From assembly GCA_029335925.2 (NCBI GenBank), contig JARJMX020000144.1:1-20255 (forward strand): a stretch of DNA of 20,255 nucleotides. The letters are read 5' to 3'. Source of the DNA: Gammaproteobacteria bacterium. GTDB taxonomy: Bacteria; Pseudomonadota; Gammaproteobacteria; Halothiobacillales; Halothiobacillaceae. The notes beneath the pieces were generated by a model. The model saw only the letters and a program-made list of their open reading frames with translations. It did not search any database and had not been told where the DNA came from. Shown one piece after another: positions 1 to 6,813 of the stretch; the first letter of the stretch is position 1, and the number at the start of each line of letters is the position of its first letter. The position numbers and the translations under genes were made by a program.

Positions 1-95
1 GCATGGATACTTCCCTTATGGCCCGCATGAAGAAGCTTGAGGAAGAGAACGGGCGGCTCAAGAAGATGTATGTCGAAGAGAAGATCAAAGCCGAA
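1..95 (+). mobile_element. IS3-family transposase OrfA remnant (C-terminal piece)
   Basis: The first about 31 residues of the frame read from the ATG at 3 look like the C-terminal leucine-zipper end of an IS3-family OrfA. The segment contains the pattern RMKKLEEENGRLKKMY followed by EEKIKAE, which is the oligomerisation helix that normally follows the N-terminal helix-turn-helix. The frame is open to the left edge, so the helix-turn-helix part may lie outside the window. The similarity stops near base 95, where family members continue with a different helix and an OrfB gene; here the sequence switches to chemotaxis-receptor sequence. No OrfB catalytic (DDE) region follows. This is therefore a broken insertion-sequence fragment and not an active element. 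The family call is from memory of the OrfA pattern; the exact IS group is unknown. Confidence 0.6.
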
Positions 96-407
96 GAGGC
101 GTGCAACCTGGCAGCCCGCACCGCTAGCGCCGCGCAGGACATCTCCAGCATGATCGGCGACATCCAAGTCGATGCTCAGAAGGCAATGATCGCAATGGAA
201 AACAGCCTGCGCGATGAGGAAACCGGCCTACGCATGGCAGAGGCCGCATCAAACGACAAGACCGAACTGCAGGAAAGCATGCGGCGGCTGTTCACCACCC
301 TAGGGCAGATCAACGACGGAACGGCACGCCAGAGCGACGGCATTGCCGAGTTTGCCGATCCGGTGGAGGGGCTTGGCAACGCCATCCGCATCCGCGGCTG
401 CGCATGA
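96..407 (+). pseudogene. Methyl-accepting chemotaxis protein fragment fused to the IS remnant
   Basis: From about residue 32 of the frame starting at base 3, the protein resembles the cytoplasmic signalling and adaptation helices of a methyl-accepting chemotaxis protein. It has an NLAARTASAAQDIS segment (compare the receptor pattern VRxLAxRTxxAxxEIS), then an amphipathic helix with IQVDAQKAMIAMEN, and later TARQSDGIAEFA, close to the usual ExSxGIxEIA pattern. The receptor hairpin tip, HAMP domain, transmembrane segments and sensor domain are all absent upstream, so this is only the C-terminal end of a receptor. The stop codon is at 405-407. The reading frame runs unbroken from the OrfA fragment, giving a chimeric open frame of at least 134 codons. 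I see no clear ribosome site and expect no normal receptor function. It could be expressed as a small coiled-coil protein, but that is speculation. Confidence 0.6.
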
Positions 408-426
408 GTTCGGATGAGGTGAAACG

Positions 427-472
427 ACCGTCCAGCTGAGACACTTGGTGGGGCAATGTCCGGTCAGCTGAG
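427..472. repeat. Short direct repeat (CAGCTGAG twice, 32 bases apart)
   Basis: The octamer CAGCTGAG occurs at 433-440 and again at 465-472, each preceded by a related GTC-containing stretch (ACCGTC and CCGGT). It lies between the end of the chimeric IS/receptor frame and fur, in a stretch with no gene. It may be the terminal region or scar of a mobile element, but I cannot match it to a known inverted repeat. Confidence 0.3.
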
Positions 473-473
473 C

Positions 474-491
474 GGGCGGGAGGAGCCGCCC
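474..491 (-). terminator. Hairpin just downstream of fur, possible terminator
   Basis: A perfect 6-base stem (GGGCGG / CCGCCC) with a 6-base loop lies 17 bases beyond the fur stop codon in the direction of fur transcription. No T-tract follows it on the minus strand, so it is not a classical intrinsic terminator. It may stabilise the 3' end or act with Rho, or it may belong to the neighbouring mobile-element debris. Confidence 0.3.
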
Positions 492-508
492 TACTCAAGG
501 CCGAAAGA

Positions 509-916
509 TCAGGCGTTGTTGCGCTTGATGCCGTAAATCACGAGAGCGTGGTCGGTGATCTCAAAGCCATGCTCCTCGGCGATCTTGTTGATGCGCTCCT
601 GGATGATGGGATCGTGGAACTCCTCCACCACGCCGGTCTTCACGCACACGATGTGGTCGTGGTTGCCCTTGGCGACCAGCTCGAACACGGCTTTGCCGCT
701 TTCGAACTGGTGGCGGGTAACGATCTCGGCAGCCTCGAACTGGGTGAGCACCCGGTAGACGGTAGCCAGACCGATCTCCTCGCCCTGCTCGAGCAGGATG
801 CGGTAGATATCCTCGGCGGAAAGATGCTGGTGGGCATTCTGCTCGAGCACCTCAAGGATTTTGATGCGCGGCAGAGTGACCTTCAGGCCCGCCTTCTTCA
901 GATCATGGGTTTCCAC
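509..916 (-). CDS. fur: Ferric uptake regulator Fur
   Basis: A 135-residue Fur-family repressor that, when loaded with ferrous iron, binds Fur boxes and represses iron-uptake genes. The N-terminal winged-helix domain shows KKAGLKVTLPRIKILEVL and the recognition-helix pattern GLATVYRVLTQFEAAEIV (residues 49-66). The metal-binding region has His31, Glu79 and the HDH motif (86-88). The zinc CxxC pair of E. coli Fur is reduced to Cys91 followed by VKT, and the C-terminus (YGIKRNNA) has no cysteine, so the structural Cys4 zinc site is absent, as I recall for Pseudomonas Fur. The start is a GTG at 914-916, chosen because the protein then aligns with the family N-terminus; GGGAG lies about nine bases upstream. 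It diverges from bamE, a conserved arrangement in beta- and gammaproteobacteria. Confidence 0.97.
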   Translation of the reverse strand: METHDLKKAGLKVTLPRIKILEVLEQNAHQHLSAEDIYRILLEQGEEIGLATVYRVLTQFEAAEIVTRHQFESGKAVFELVAKGNHDHIVCVKTGVVEEFHDPIIQERINKIAEEHGFEITDHALVIYGIKRNNA

Positions 917-951
917 GTAACAGGGCTCCCGGAGTGGATACGAACGGCTTG

Positions 952-986
952 GGAGTGTATTTTAACGCGGATTGACTGCCAGCTAG
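952..986 (-). promoter_or_regulatory. Candidate sigma-70 promoter of fur
   Basis: In the 79-base space between fur and bamE, the minus strand carries CTGGCA (-35-like, 4 of 6) and, after 17 bases, TACACT (-10-like, 4 of 6), preceded by an A/T-rich TTAAAA. It would start transcription about 30-40 bases before the fur GTG. No convincing Fur box was found by eye. This is a weak motif match only. Confidence 0.3.
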
Positions 987-995
987 CGAATAACC

Positions 996-1340
996 ATGCG
1001 CCATGCACGCCCTCTGCTCACTCTCGCCCTTCCCCTCGTCCTGAGTGCCTGCGCCTCGAGCTCGATGCCGGACTTCTTGCAGGTCTACAAGATGGACATC
1101 CACCAGGGCAACATCCTGGACGAGGACAAGATCAAGAGGCTACGCCTTGGCATGTCTGAGAATGAAGTCCGCTTCTTGCTCGGCAGCCCGATGCTGGTGG
1201 ATATCTTCCACCAGAACCGCTGGGATTACATCTACTACAACAAGCCGGGCAAGGGCGAGCCCGAGCAGCGCCGGATCAGCCTGTTCTTCGAGTCCGGGCG
1301 CCTGGCACGCATCGAGCCGCCGCTGGAGGGAGCAAAGTAA
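996..1340 (+). CDS. bamE: Outer membrane protein assembly factor BamE (SmpA/OmlA lipoprotein)
   Basis: A 114-residue lipoprotein of the BAM complex that inserts beta-barrel proteins into the outer membrane. The N-terminus is a lipoprotein signal: a basic start (MRHAR), a Leu/Ala-rich core and the lipobox LSAC with the lipidated Cys at residue 19. The mature part shows the BamE pattern VYKMDIHQGNILDEDKI, then LRLGMSENEVRFLLGSP and NRWDYIYY, which fit the family fold. The length is typical. The ATG at 996 gives the lipobox at the normal distance; no strong ribosome site is seen before it. The gene diverges from fur and converges on rnfH with only 15 bases between their stop codons. Confidence 0.97.
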   Translation: MRHARPLLTLALPLVLSACASSSMPDFLQVYKMDIHQGNILDEDKIKRLRLGMSENEVRFLLGSPMLVDIFHQNRWDYIYYNKPGKGEPEQRRISLFFESGRLARIEPPLEGAK

Positions 1341-1355
1341 ACTGTCCTCGCGGGC

Positions 1356-1703
1356 TCAGTTATTTTTGAGCTCACCACCGCCCTTTTTCATCTTTTTGCC
1401 CTCTTGTGCGCGCTGCTTGCGCACAGCCTTGGGGTCGGCGATCAAGGGGCGGTAGATCTCCACCCGATCCCCTGCGCGCAGCACCCGGCTGCTCTGCACT
1501 GGCTTAGCGAAGATGCCGACCTTATTTACTCCAAGATCAATCTCGGGATGACGCTCGAGGATACCGGAATATCGGATCGCCTCCTCCACGGTCGTCCCCT
1601 CCGGCACCATGAGGCGTAAGAGGGTCTGCCGCTCGGGCAGGGCATAGACGACCTCGACCGGGATCATGGCAGCTGCGCCACCGTGCTCAGACGCGTCGGC
1701 CAT
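1356..1703 (-). CDS. rnfH: RnfH family ubiquitin-like-fold protein
   Basis: A small protein of the RnfH family (UPF0125, beta-grasp fold), usually encoded next to ratA. Its biochemical role is not established; the name comes from linkage to the Rnf electron-transport complex in some bacteria, and no rnf genes are visible here. The core shows [11 protein letters not shown], then [23 protein letters not shown] and [17 protein letters not shown], which are family hallmarks. The tail is lysine-rich. The start is uncertain: the ATG at 1703 (MADASEHGG...) overlaps the end of ratA by 17 bases and has a weak AGCAGG site, while the ATG at 1667 begins directly at [11 protein letters not shown] chose 1703 because a MAD-like start is common in the family. 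It is probably translated from the same message as ratA. Confidence 0.92.
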   Translation of the reverse strand: MADASEHGGAAAMIPVEVVYALPERQTLLRLMVPEGTTVEEAIRYSGILERHPEIDLGVNKVGIFAKPVQSSRVLRAGDRVEIYRPLIADPKAVRKQRAQEGKKMKKGGGELKNN

Positions 1704-2133
1704 AGACCTGCTCTGCACGGCGGTGGAAGGACTGCATCATCTCGCTGGCGATGGTGGTGAACACCGGCCCCACCGCCAGTTCGATCAGCTTATTGGAGAA
1801 CTGGAACTCCAAGTCCAGGCTGACCTTGCACCCCCCCTCCCCCATCGGCTCGAAGCGCCAAAAACCGTGCAGGTGCTTGAACGGGCCATCCACCAGACGC
1901 ATCTCGATCATTTTGTCCTGCTGCATCAGGTTGTGGGTGGTGAAACTCTTGCGCAGGGCGCCCTTGCTGATGGTCACGCTGGCGCGCATTTCATTCTCGC
2001 CGCGCGAGATCACTCTCGAATCGCTGCACCAGGGCAGAAAGATATGGTAATCCTCGACAGCACCTACGAGGGTGAACATCTCATTGGGAGAGTAAGGCAC
2101 GATGGCCTCGCGATGAAGCATGGTCATGAGCAT
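1687..2133 (-). CDS. ratA: RatA / Coq10-like START-domain protein
   Basis: A 148-residue protein of the polyketide-cyclase/START superfamily. Members have been named both ubiquinone-binding (Coq10-like) and RatA, a proposed inhibitor of 70S ribosome assembly; which role applies here cannot be read from sequence. Family signatures are [20 protein letters not shown] near the N-terminus, [10 protein letters not shown], then [24 protein letters not shown] and a long C-terminal helix with [17 protein letters not shown] codons at 2133, 2127 and 2121 are all possible; the first abuts the TAA of the upstream transporter gene with no gap, and no good Shine-Dalgarno is visible, so translation may be coupled to that gene. 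The 3' end overlaps rnfH. Confidence 0.95.
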   Translation of the reverse strand: MLMTMLHREAIVPYSPNEMFTLVGAVEDYHIFLPWCSDSRVISRGENEMRASVTISKGALRKSFTTHNLMQQDKMIEMRLVDGPFKHLHGFWRFEPMGEGGCKVSLDLEFQFSNKLIELAVGPVFTTIASEMMQSFHRRAEQVYGRRV

Positions 2134-3498
2134 TTATCCGAACAAGCCAAGGCCATGGAGAAGGACGACAAGAATACCCAAGGGCGCGACATAGCGGGTC
2201 AGTACCCGCCACAAGGCATAGGCGGCGGACGACAAACCAAGCTCCTCAAAGCTGGATGCTCGCCGCATGACCCAGGTCGCAAACACTGCCAGCAGCAGTC
2301 CCCCAAGCGGAAGCATGATGTTCGAGGTCAGGAAATCAAGCAGTTCGAAGAAGTTTTTCCCGAACAACCTGACTTCAGCCCAGTGATTGAAGGAGAGCAC
2401 GGTCAGGATGCCCAGCGCCCAAGCGGCAAAGCCGAGCAGCGTACCTGCACGCGCCCGGCTCCAGCCGCGGCGCTCAACAAGATAGGCCACCGCCGGTTCG
2501 ATCATGGAGATGGACGAGGTCCAGGCCGCGAGCACCAGGGCAACAAAAAACAACGCGCCGAACACCACGCCGAAGCTCATCTGGCCAAAGGCAATCGGTA
2601 GGGTCTGGAATACCAAGCCCGGCCCGGCGGAAGGTTCCAAACCATTGGCAAAGACGATGGGATAGATGGCCATGCCCGCAAGCAAGGCTACAAGGGTATC
2701 CGCAGCAACAATGATGAGCGCCGTCCGGGCAATGGAGGTGCGCTCGGGCATGTATGAACCATAGGCCATGATGGTGCCCATACCGATGCTCAAGGTGAAA
2801 AAGGCATGCCCCATGGCCACCACCACAGCAGAGGCCGAGAGCTTGCCAAAGTCCGGCGTGAACATGAACGCGAGGGCCTCGGCAAAATGCCCGGTGCTGA
2901 GCCCATACCCCACTAGGATGAGCAGGATGATGAACAGCAAAGGCATAAACAAGGTGGTAAAAGCCTCGAGCCCTGCTCGCACTCCACGCACCACCACCAG
3001 CATGGTGAAGAGCATGGCCATGGTGTGCCAGAACAAGAGTTCCAGCGAGTTGGCAGTGAAGGACTGGAACATCGCCTTGATGGCCGGCCCTTCCAGCCCG
3101 GTGAAGCTGCCGTCCAGGGCCCGCTCGACATAAGCAATCGCCCAGCCCATGATCACACTGTAGTAGCTTAGGATCAGAAAGCCGGCGATCACCCCCATCC
3201 AGCCAAGCAAGCCCCACGCAGCGGGTGCACCTTCCTCGCGCGCCAGTACCTGCATGCCATGGACGGGGCTGCAGCGGGCGCGCCGACCCAGCATGATCTC
3301 GGTGATCAGGATGGGGGTGGCCACCAGCAGGATGCAGGCAAGATAGACCAGTACGAAGGCCCCGCCGCCGTTCTGCCCCATGATGTAGGGAAACTTCCAA
3401 ATGTTGCCAAGGCCGACGGCCGCCCCGGTCGCGGCTAGAACGAAGGCCAGGCGGGAGGACCACTGTCCATGAATGGATTCACGTGGGGTTGAAGGCAT
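2134..3498 (-). CDS. Sodium-dependent transporter, neurotransmitter:sodium symporter (SNF) family
   Basis: A 454-residue inner-membrane protein that should couple sodium entry to uptake of an amino acid or related solute. Transmembrane segment 1 carries the family signature GAAVGLGNIWKFPY, whose unwound centre forms substrate and Na+ sites in LeuT. About 11 hydrophobic segments follow, including GHAFFTLSIGMGTIMAYGSY and the AAWTSSISMIEP segment, another NSS hallmark. The length fits bacterial NSS members. The ATG at 3498 is preferred over the TTG at 3507 because GGAG sits nine bases before it. The substrate cannot be predicted. The stop codon directly touches the first ratA ATG, and the gene diverges from smpB, so it sits between two genes that are often close neighbours. 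Confidence 0.95.
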   Translation of the reverse strand: MPSTPRESIHGQWSSRLAFVLAATGAAVGLGNIWKFPYIMGQNGGGAFVLVYLACILLVATPILITEIMLGRRARCSPVHGMQVLAREEGAPAAWGLLGWMGVIAGFLILSYYSVIMGWAIAYVERALDGSFTGLEGPAIKAMFQSFTANSLELLFWHTMAMLFTMLVVVRGVRAGLEAFTTLFMPLLFIILLILVGYGLSTGHFAEALAFMFTPDFGKLSASAVVVAMGHAFFTLSIGMGTIMAYGSYMPERTSIARTALIIVAADTLVALLAGMAIYPIVFANGLEPSAGPGLVFQTLPIAFGQMSFGVVFGALFFVALVLAAWTSSISMIEPAVAYLVERRGWSRARAGTLLGFAAWALGILTVLSFNHWAEVRLFGKNFFELLDFLTSNIMLPLGGLLLAVFATWVMRRASSFEELGLSSAAYALWRVLTRYVAPLGILVVLLHGLGLFG

Positions 3499-3594
3499 CG
3501 CGCACAACTCCGAAGCGACGGTTTCATAAAGCCTTAATGGTAAGATTCCAGCTCCTGCTTGAACACCAGGTATCCAGCCTCATCGCCCGGCATC

Positions 3595-4080
3595 ATGGCC
3601 AAAGACAAGAAAGACACCCACGGCGGTTCGACCATCGCCCTCAACAAGAAGGCAAAGCACGAGTACTTCATCGAGGACCGCTTCGAGGCGGGCATCGTGC
3701 TGCGGGGCTGGGAGGTTAAGGCGATCCGCGCAGGCACGGTCCAGATCACCGACAGCTATGTGCTGCTAAAGAACGGCGAGGCCTTTCTATTTGGCGCGCA
3801 GATCTCCCCGCTGCTCTCTGCCTCCACCCACGTCAAGCCCGACCCCACGGCCACACGCAAGCTGCTACTGCACCGCGAGGAGATCAGCAAGATGATCGGC
3901 GCGGTGGAGCGCAAAGGTTATACCCTAATCCCGCTAGCGATGTACTGGAAGGCAGGCTGGGTCAAGGTCGAGGTCGGGCTCGCCAAGGGCAAGAAGGAAT
4001 TCGACAAGCGCGCAGCCGAGAAAGAGCGCGACTGGCAGCGCGAGAAGGGCCGCCTGATGCGGCACAATGCGAGAGGCTAG
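3595..4080 (+). CDS. smpB: SsrA-binding protein SmpB
   Basis: A 161-residue RNA-binding protein that partners tmRNA (SsrA) in trans-translation, rescuing stalled ribosomes and tagging their products for proteolysis. The N-terminal beta-barrel shows [30 protein letters not shown] and the [15 protein letters not shown] strand region. The C-terminal tail is strongly basic (KGKKEFDKR, then [15 protein letters not shown]), as required for mimicking mRNA in the decoding site. The ATG at 3595 gives the usual MAKDKK start; the longer TTG frame from 3559 adds non-family residues. No clear Shine-Dalgarno was found. No tmRNA gene was recognised next to it. The neighbouring SspA/SspB genes belong to the same quality-control theme, since SspB delivers SsrA-tagged proteins to ClpXP. 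Confidence 0.98.
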   Translation: MAKDKKDTHGGSTIALNKKAKHEYFIEDRFEAGIVLRGWEVKAIRAGTVQITDSYVLLKNGEAFLFGAQISPLLSASTHVKPDPTATRKLLLHREEISKMIGAVERKGYTLIPLAMYWKAGWVKVEVGLAKGKKEFDKRAAEKERDWQREKGRLMRHNARG

Positions 4081-4169
4081 GCAGAGGGGCCACAATCATC
4101 GCGGCGATGCGCTCCCACCTATGCCTGCCCTGACTGTGGAAGCCGCGGGCCACGGCGATCAGTTACCCC

Positions 4170-4898
4170 CTACCTTGCCGACTCACTCAGCCGCCCCCAC
4201 ACGGTCTCCCCCCCAGCGGCCTTGGCAATGGCCTCCATGCGCCGCTGATGCGCCGCCATCTCTGCCTCGTTCGCCCGCAGCACCTTAAGTCGCGGGCGAT
4301 CATCCGCAAGTCTTCTGGGCGCGAGGGTCTCCGGATTGAGCATCCCAGCCTCCTGGGTATCCAGCCCGAGGCTGGACTGGCCACCGGTCATCGCAAGGTA
4401 GACCTCCGCGAGGATACGGGAGTCGAGTAGTGCGCCGTGCAGTTCGCGATTGCTGTTGTCCACCCCATAGCGCTTACACAGCGCGTCCAGGCTGTTGCGC
4501 TGGCCAGGATGCCTGCGGCGGGCCAGGAGCAGGGTATCGAGCACGCCACTGACATAGTCCTCCAAGCGGCCGTAGCGCGAGCCGAGTTTCGCCAGCTCGT
4601 GGTTGATGAAACCAACGTCGAAGGCTGCGTTGTGAATGATCAACTCGGCACCGCGCACGTACTCAAGAAAAGACTCCGCAATATCAGCGAAAGTTGGCTT
4701 GTCGGCGAGGAACTCGCTGGTCAGGCCGTGGACACGCACCGCATCCGCGTCGATCTCGCGCTCGGGGTTGAGGTACTGGTGGAAATCCTGCCCGGTGATG
4801 TTGCGGTTGAGCAACTCGACGGCACCGATCTCGATGATACGGTGCCCCTCGCGCGGCTCAAGACCCGTAGTTTCCGTGTCGAGGATGATCTGCCTCAT
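4170..4898 (-). CDS. dnaQ: DNA polymerase III epsilon subunit (3'-5' proofreading exonuclease)
   Basis: A 242-residue DEDDh exonuclease that proofreads for DNA polymerase III. All catalytic motifs are present: ExoI with Asp7 and Glu9 in [10 protein letters not shown], ExoII with Asp94 in [11 protein letters not shown], and ExoIII with His154 and Asp159 in [14 protein letters not shown]. The C-terminal extension after residue 170, which in E. coli binds the alpha subunit, is present, and total length matches the E. coli protein (243). The ATG at 4896-4898 has an excellent AAGGAGGG site six bases upstream and overlaps the rnhA stop as ATGA. It is the last gene of a methyltransferase-rnhA-dnaQ unit. 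In E. coli rnhA and dnaQ are divergent neighbours; here they are co-directional. Confidence 0.98.
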   Translation of the reverse strand: MRQIILDTETTGLEPREGHRIIEIGAVELLNRNITGQDFHQYLNPEREIDADAVRVHGLTSEFLADKPTFADIAESFLEYVRGAELIIHNAAFDVGFINHELAKLGSRYGRLEDYVSGVLDTLLLARRRHPGQRNSLDALCKRYGVDNSNRELHGALLDSRILAEVYLAMTGGQSSLGLDTQEAGMLNPETLAPRRLADDRPRLKVLRANEAEMAAHQRRMEAIAKAAGGETVWGRLSESAR

Positions 4899-5377
4899 AC
4901 CACGCCCTCCTTCAGTTCGTCGATGCCGCGATTGGCAAGCTGGTCTGCCAGCTCGTTTTCCGGATGGCCGACATGCCCGCGCACCCAGGCCCATTCGACT
5001 TGGTGCCTGCTACACATAGCGTCCAACGCCTTCCACAGATCGTCGTTCTTGACCGGCTTATTGTCCGCTGTGCGCCAGCCGCGCCGCTTCCAGTTGGGCA
5101 TCCATTCGGTGATCCCCTTCATCACGTACTGCGAATCGGTGGTGATGCGCACCCGGCAGGGACGCTTGAGGGCCTCCAGCGCACGGATGACGGCCGTCAG
5201 CTCCATACGATTGTTGGTCGTGTGTGGCTCGCCACCCCAAAGCTGCTTTTCGTGTCCCTGCGTACGCAGCACCACTCCCCAGCCCCCTGCACCGGGATTG
5301 CCTCGGCAGGCACCGTCCGTCCAGGCCTCGACCAGAGCTGGGGTGGCGGTGTGTTCCATCGGCGATGTCTGGTTCAT
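4895..5377 (-). CDS. rnhA: Ribonuclease HI
   Basis: A 160-residue endonuclease that cuts the RNA strand of RNA-DNA hybrids, removing R-loops and helping primer removal. The four acidic catalytic residues can be placed: Asp21 ([16 protein letters not shown]), Glu59 ([10 protein letters not shown]), Asp81 (TTDSQYV) and Asp145 (ENELADQLA), with the flexible-loop His135 in [10 protein letters not shown]. The basic handle region ([16 protein letters not shown]) is also present. The ATG at 5377 overlaps the stop codon of the upstream methyltransferase as ATGA and has a GGGAAG-like site; an internal ATG at 5359 would also leave the fold intact. The stop overlaps the start of dnaQ, so the two are probably translationally coupled. 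Confidence 0.98.
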   Translation of the reverse strand: MNQTSPMEHTATPALVEAWTDGACRGNPGAGGWGVVLRTQGHEKQLWGGEPHTTNNRMELTAVIRALEALKRPCRVRITTDSQYVMKGITEWMPNWKRRGWRTADNKPVKNDDLWKALDAMCSRHQVEWAWVRGHVGHPENELADQLANRGIDELKEGVV

Positions 5378-6126
5378 GCCTGTCTTCCCATGGTATGACG
5401 CGCCTGAACCTGGCGCTCCTTGATCCCAAGCGCGGGGATAAGGCTCCAGCGATGGCGGATGGGCGCCGGCATGCTGACCCGCTTCCGCGCCAGCAGCAGG
5501 TGGCTCATGCCCAGGCGCGGCAGGAAGCGTACACCCCACTGCTCTATCCAGCCCCCACCGTCGCGGTTGAAATCACGGAGGCAGCCATGCCCAACCCAGG
5601 CCTCTGCCTGCACGTCGTAGCCGAGCAGGCCCAGCCAGTCATGCAGGCGCTTGCGTCCAAGGCGATGACCACACCAAGGAACGCGACGCCCTCCATGAAT
5701 GAGGCGGCGCACGCCCCAGAAACTGAAAGGGTTGAAATTCATAAGCAACAAGTGCCCCTCGGGCAGCAGCACACGATCGGCCTCGCGCAGCACCTGGTGC
5801 GGGTTGAGGGCATATTCCAGAACGTGATGCAGCAGGAGAAGGTCAACCGATTCCGCCGCAAGCGGCAAGGCCTCGAACAACCCCTTCACATCCCCCGCGC
5901 GCGGCCCGAGGGTGAAGTGGTGGGGGATGCGCAGCCCCCGCACCTCGCCGAGCAGGGCGGGCTGCAGGCCGAGCAGCGCCGCATGGTAGCCAAAACAACG
6001 GGATAACCACTCCTCCACGGCCGCGCCCTCCCTACGCCACAAGGCTACGGCGTCGGGGGTCACCCACCAAGCGGCAAGCTGTTCGAGCCGGTCTGGGGAC
6101 GGGGAGAGAGTGTGGGCTGATTGCAT
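5374..6126 (-). CDS. SAM-dependent methyltransferase, YafS-like, upstream of rnhA
   Basis: A 250-residue protein of the class I methyltransferase type found beside rnhA in gammaproteobacteria (YafS in E. coli). The clearest motif is [19 protein letters not shown] followed by [16 protein letters not shown], which matches the post-I motifs of methyltransferase family 11, then [11 protein letters not shown], typical of this subgroup. The usual glycine-rich SAM-binding motif I is not obvious; the matching region reads [12 protein letters not shown]. The substrate is unknown. The ATG at 6126 has a TAGAGG site four bases before it. The stop overlaps the rnhA ATG. A 63-base space separates it from the divergent exonuclease gene and must hold the promoter, but no good match was seen. 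Confidence 0.85.
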   Translation of the reverse strand: MQSAHTLSPSPDRLEQLAAWWVTPDAVALWRREGAAVEEWLSRCFGYHAALLGLQPALLGEVRGLRIPHHFTLGPRAGDVKGLFEALPLAAESVDLLLLHHVLEYALNPHQVLREADRVLLPEGHLLLMNFNPFSFWGVRRLIHGGRRVPWCGHRLGRKRLHDWLGLLGYDVQAEAWVGHGCLRDFNRDGGGWIEQWGVRFLPRLGMSHLLLARKRVSMPAPIRHRWSLIPALGIKERQVQARHTMGRQA

Positions 6127-6189
6127 GCGGCCTCTACGATACTGAGCTTGCTACTATGGCCTAGAGATTACAAACCAGGACGCAACCTT

Positions 6190-6813
6190 ATGAACCCCAT
6201 CGCACGCTGGTGGTATCGACGCAAGCTACGCGATGCGCGCTTCGCTTACCTGTTCGATGCACCACCACCAGACGAGGCGGTGTGCCTTGACTGCGAGGCC
6301 AGCCGCCTGTCCGCGAAGACCGGGGAGCTGCTGTCGATCGGCGCGATCCGTATCGTCGCTGGCCGATTGGAGACGAGCTCGGCCCTGCGCCTGACGGTGC
6401 GCCCGCGGGGGGGCATCGAAGGGGAGAGCATCCGGGTGCACGGCCTGCGCAATGTCGACGTGGCCAGCGGTCTGCCGGTGGAAGAGGCCCTTCGCCGGCT
6501 GCTTCACTTCATCGGACCGCGCCCGGTGGTCGGCTACTACATCGATTTCGACATGGACCTGATCGACCGCTACGTGCACCCTTGGTTGGGCATCCGGCTG
6601 CCCAACCGACGGATCGAGGTGGCCACCGAATACTACCACTGGCGCTTCGGCCGCCTGGCGCACCGGCCGGCGGACCTGCGCCTGGAGACCATTCTGCGGG
6701 TCCTGGAACTGCCCGCCGGCGGCCGTCATGACGCCTACCATGATGCCCTAACCGCCGGCCTGATCCATCTCAAGCTGGCCGCCCTGCGAGGCCAGACATC
6801 GTACCTTACTTGA
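6190..6813 (+). CDS. DnaQ-like 3'-5' exonuclease (second copy type)
   Basis: A 207-residue protein of the DEDDh exonuclease superfamily, distinct from the dnaQ product. ExoI is Asp34-Cys-Glu36 in CLDCEASRL, followed by the typical LLSIGAIRI strand; ExoII is the FD pair at 120-121 in GYYIDFDMDLIDRY, which lacks the usual His-Asn; ExoIII is His180 and Asp185 in RHDAYHDALTAGLIHLKL. The N-terminus (ARWWYRRKLRD) is a basic extension common in this gammaproteobacterial subgroup. The ATG at 6190 is preferred over the TTG at 6121 because it starts at this conserved region and has AGGA upstream. The stop codon overlaps the sspB stop by 8 bases on the opposite strand. It could act in DNA repair or nucleotide metabolism; the true substrate is not shown by sequence. 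Confidence 0.85.
   Translation: MNPIARWWYRRKLRDARFAYLFDAPPPDEAVCLDCEASRLSAKTGELLSIGAIRIVAGRLETSSALRLTVRPRGGIEGESIRVHGLRNVDVASGLPVEEALRRLLHFIGPRPVVGYYIDFDMDLIDRYVHPWLGIRLPNRRIEVATEYYHWRFGRLAHRPADLRLETILRVLELPAGGRHDAYHDALTAGLIHLKLAALRGQTSYLT

Noticed and set aside
972..995. TTGACT as a -35 box for bamE
   Set aside because: It is only 18 bases before the bamE ATG, so a -10 box and leader would not fit; the true bamE promoter was not located.
548..1159. 203-codon plus-strand frame opposite fur, running into bamE
   Set aside because: It conflicts with both fur and the bamE reading frame and has no motif support.
1354..1371. Hairpin GCTCA...TGAGC between bamE and rnfH as a bidirectional terminator
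   Set aside because: A 5-base stem with an 8-base loop, lacking a following T-tract, is too weak and it overlaps the rnfH stop codon.
1666..2601. 311-codon plus-strand frame opposite ratA and the transporter gene
   Set aside because: It spans two well-supported genes on the other strand and has no recognisable domain.
3508..3594. Promoters for the transporter gene and smpB in their shared divergent space
   Set aside because: TAAGAT and other partial -10 matches exist but none has a matching -35 at proper distance, so no site is annotated.
4081..4169. Possible tmRNA gene or terminator between smpB and dnaQ
   Set aside because: The gap is too short for tmRNA and shows no alanine-tRNA-like ends. 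The only hairpin (4097-4109) has a 6-base stem with a 1-base loop and no T-tract.
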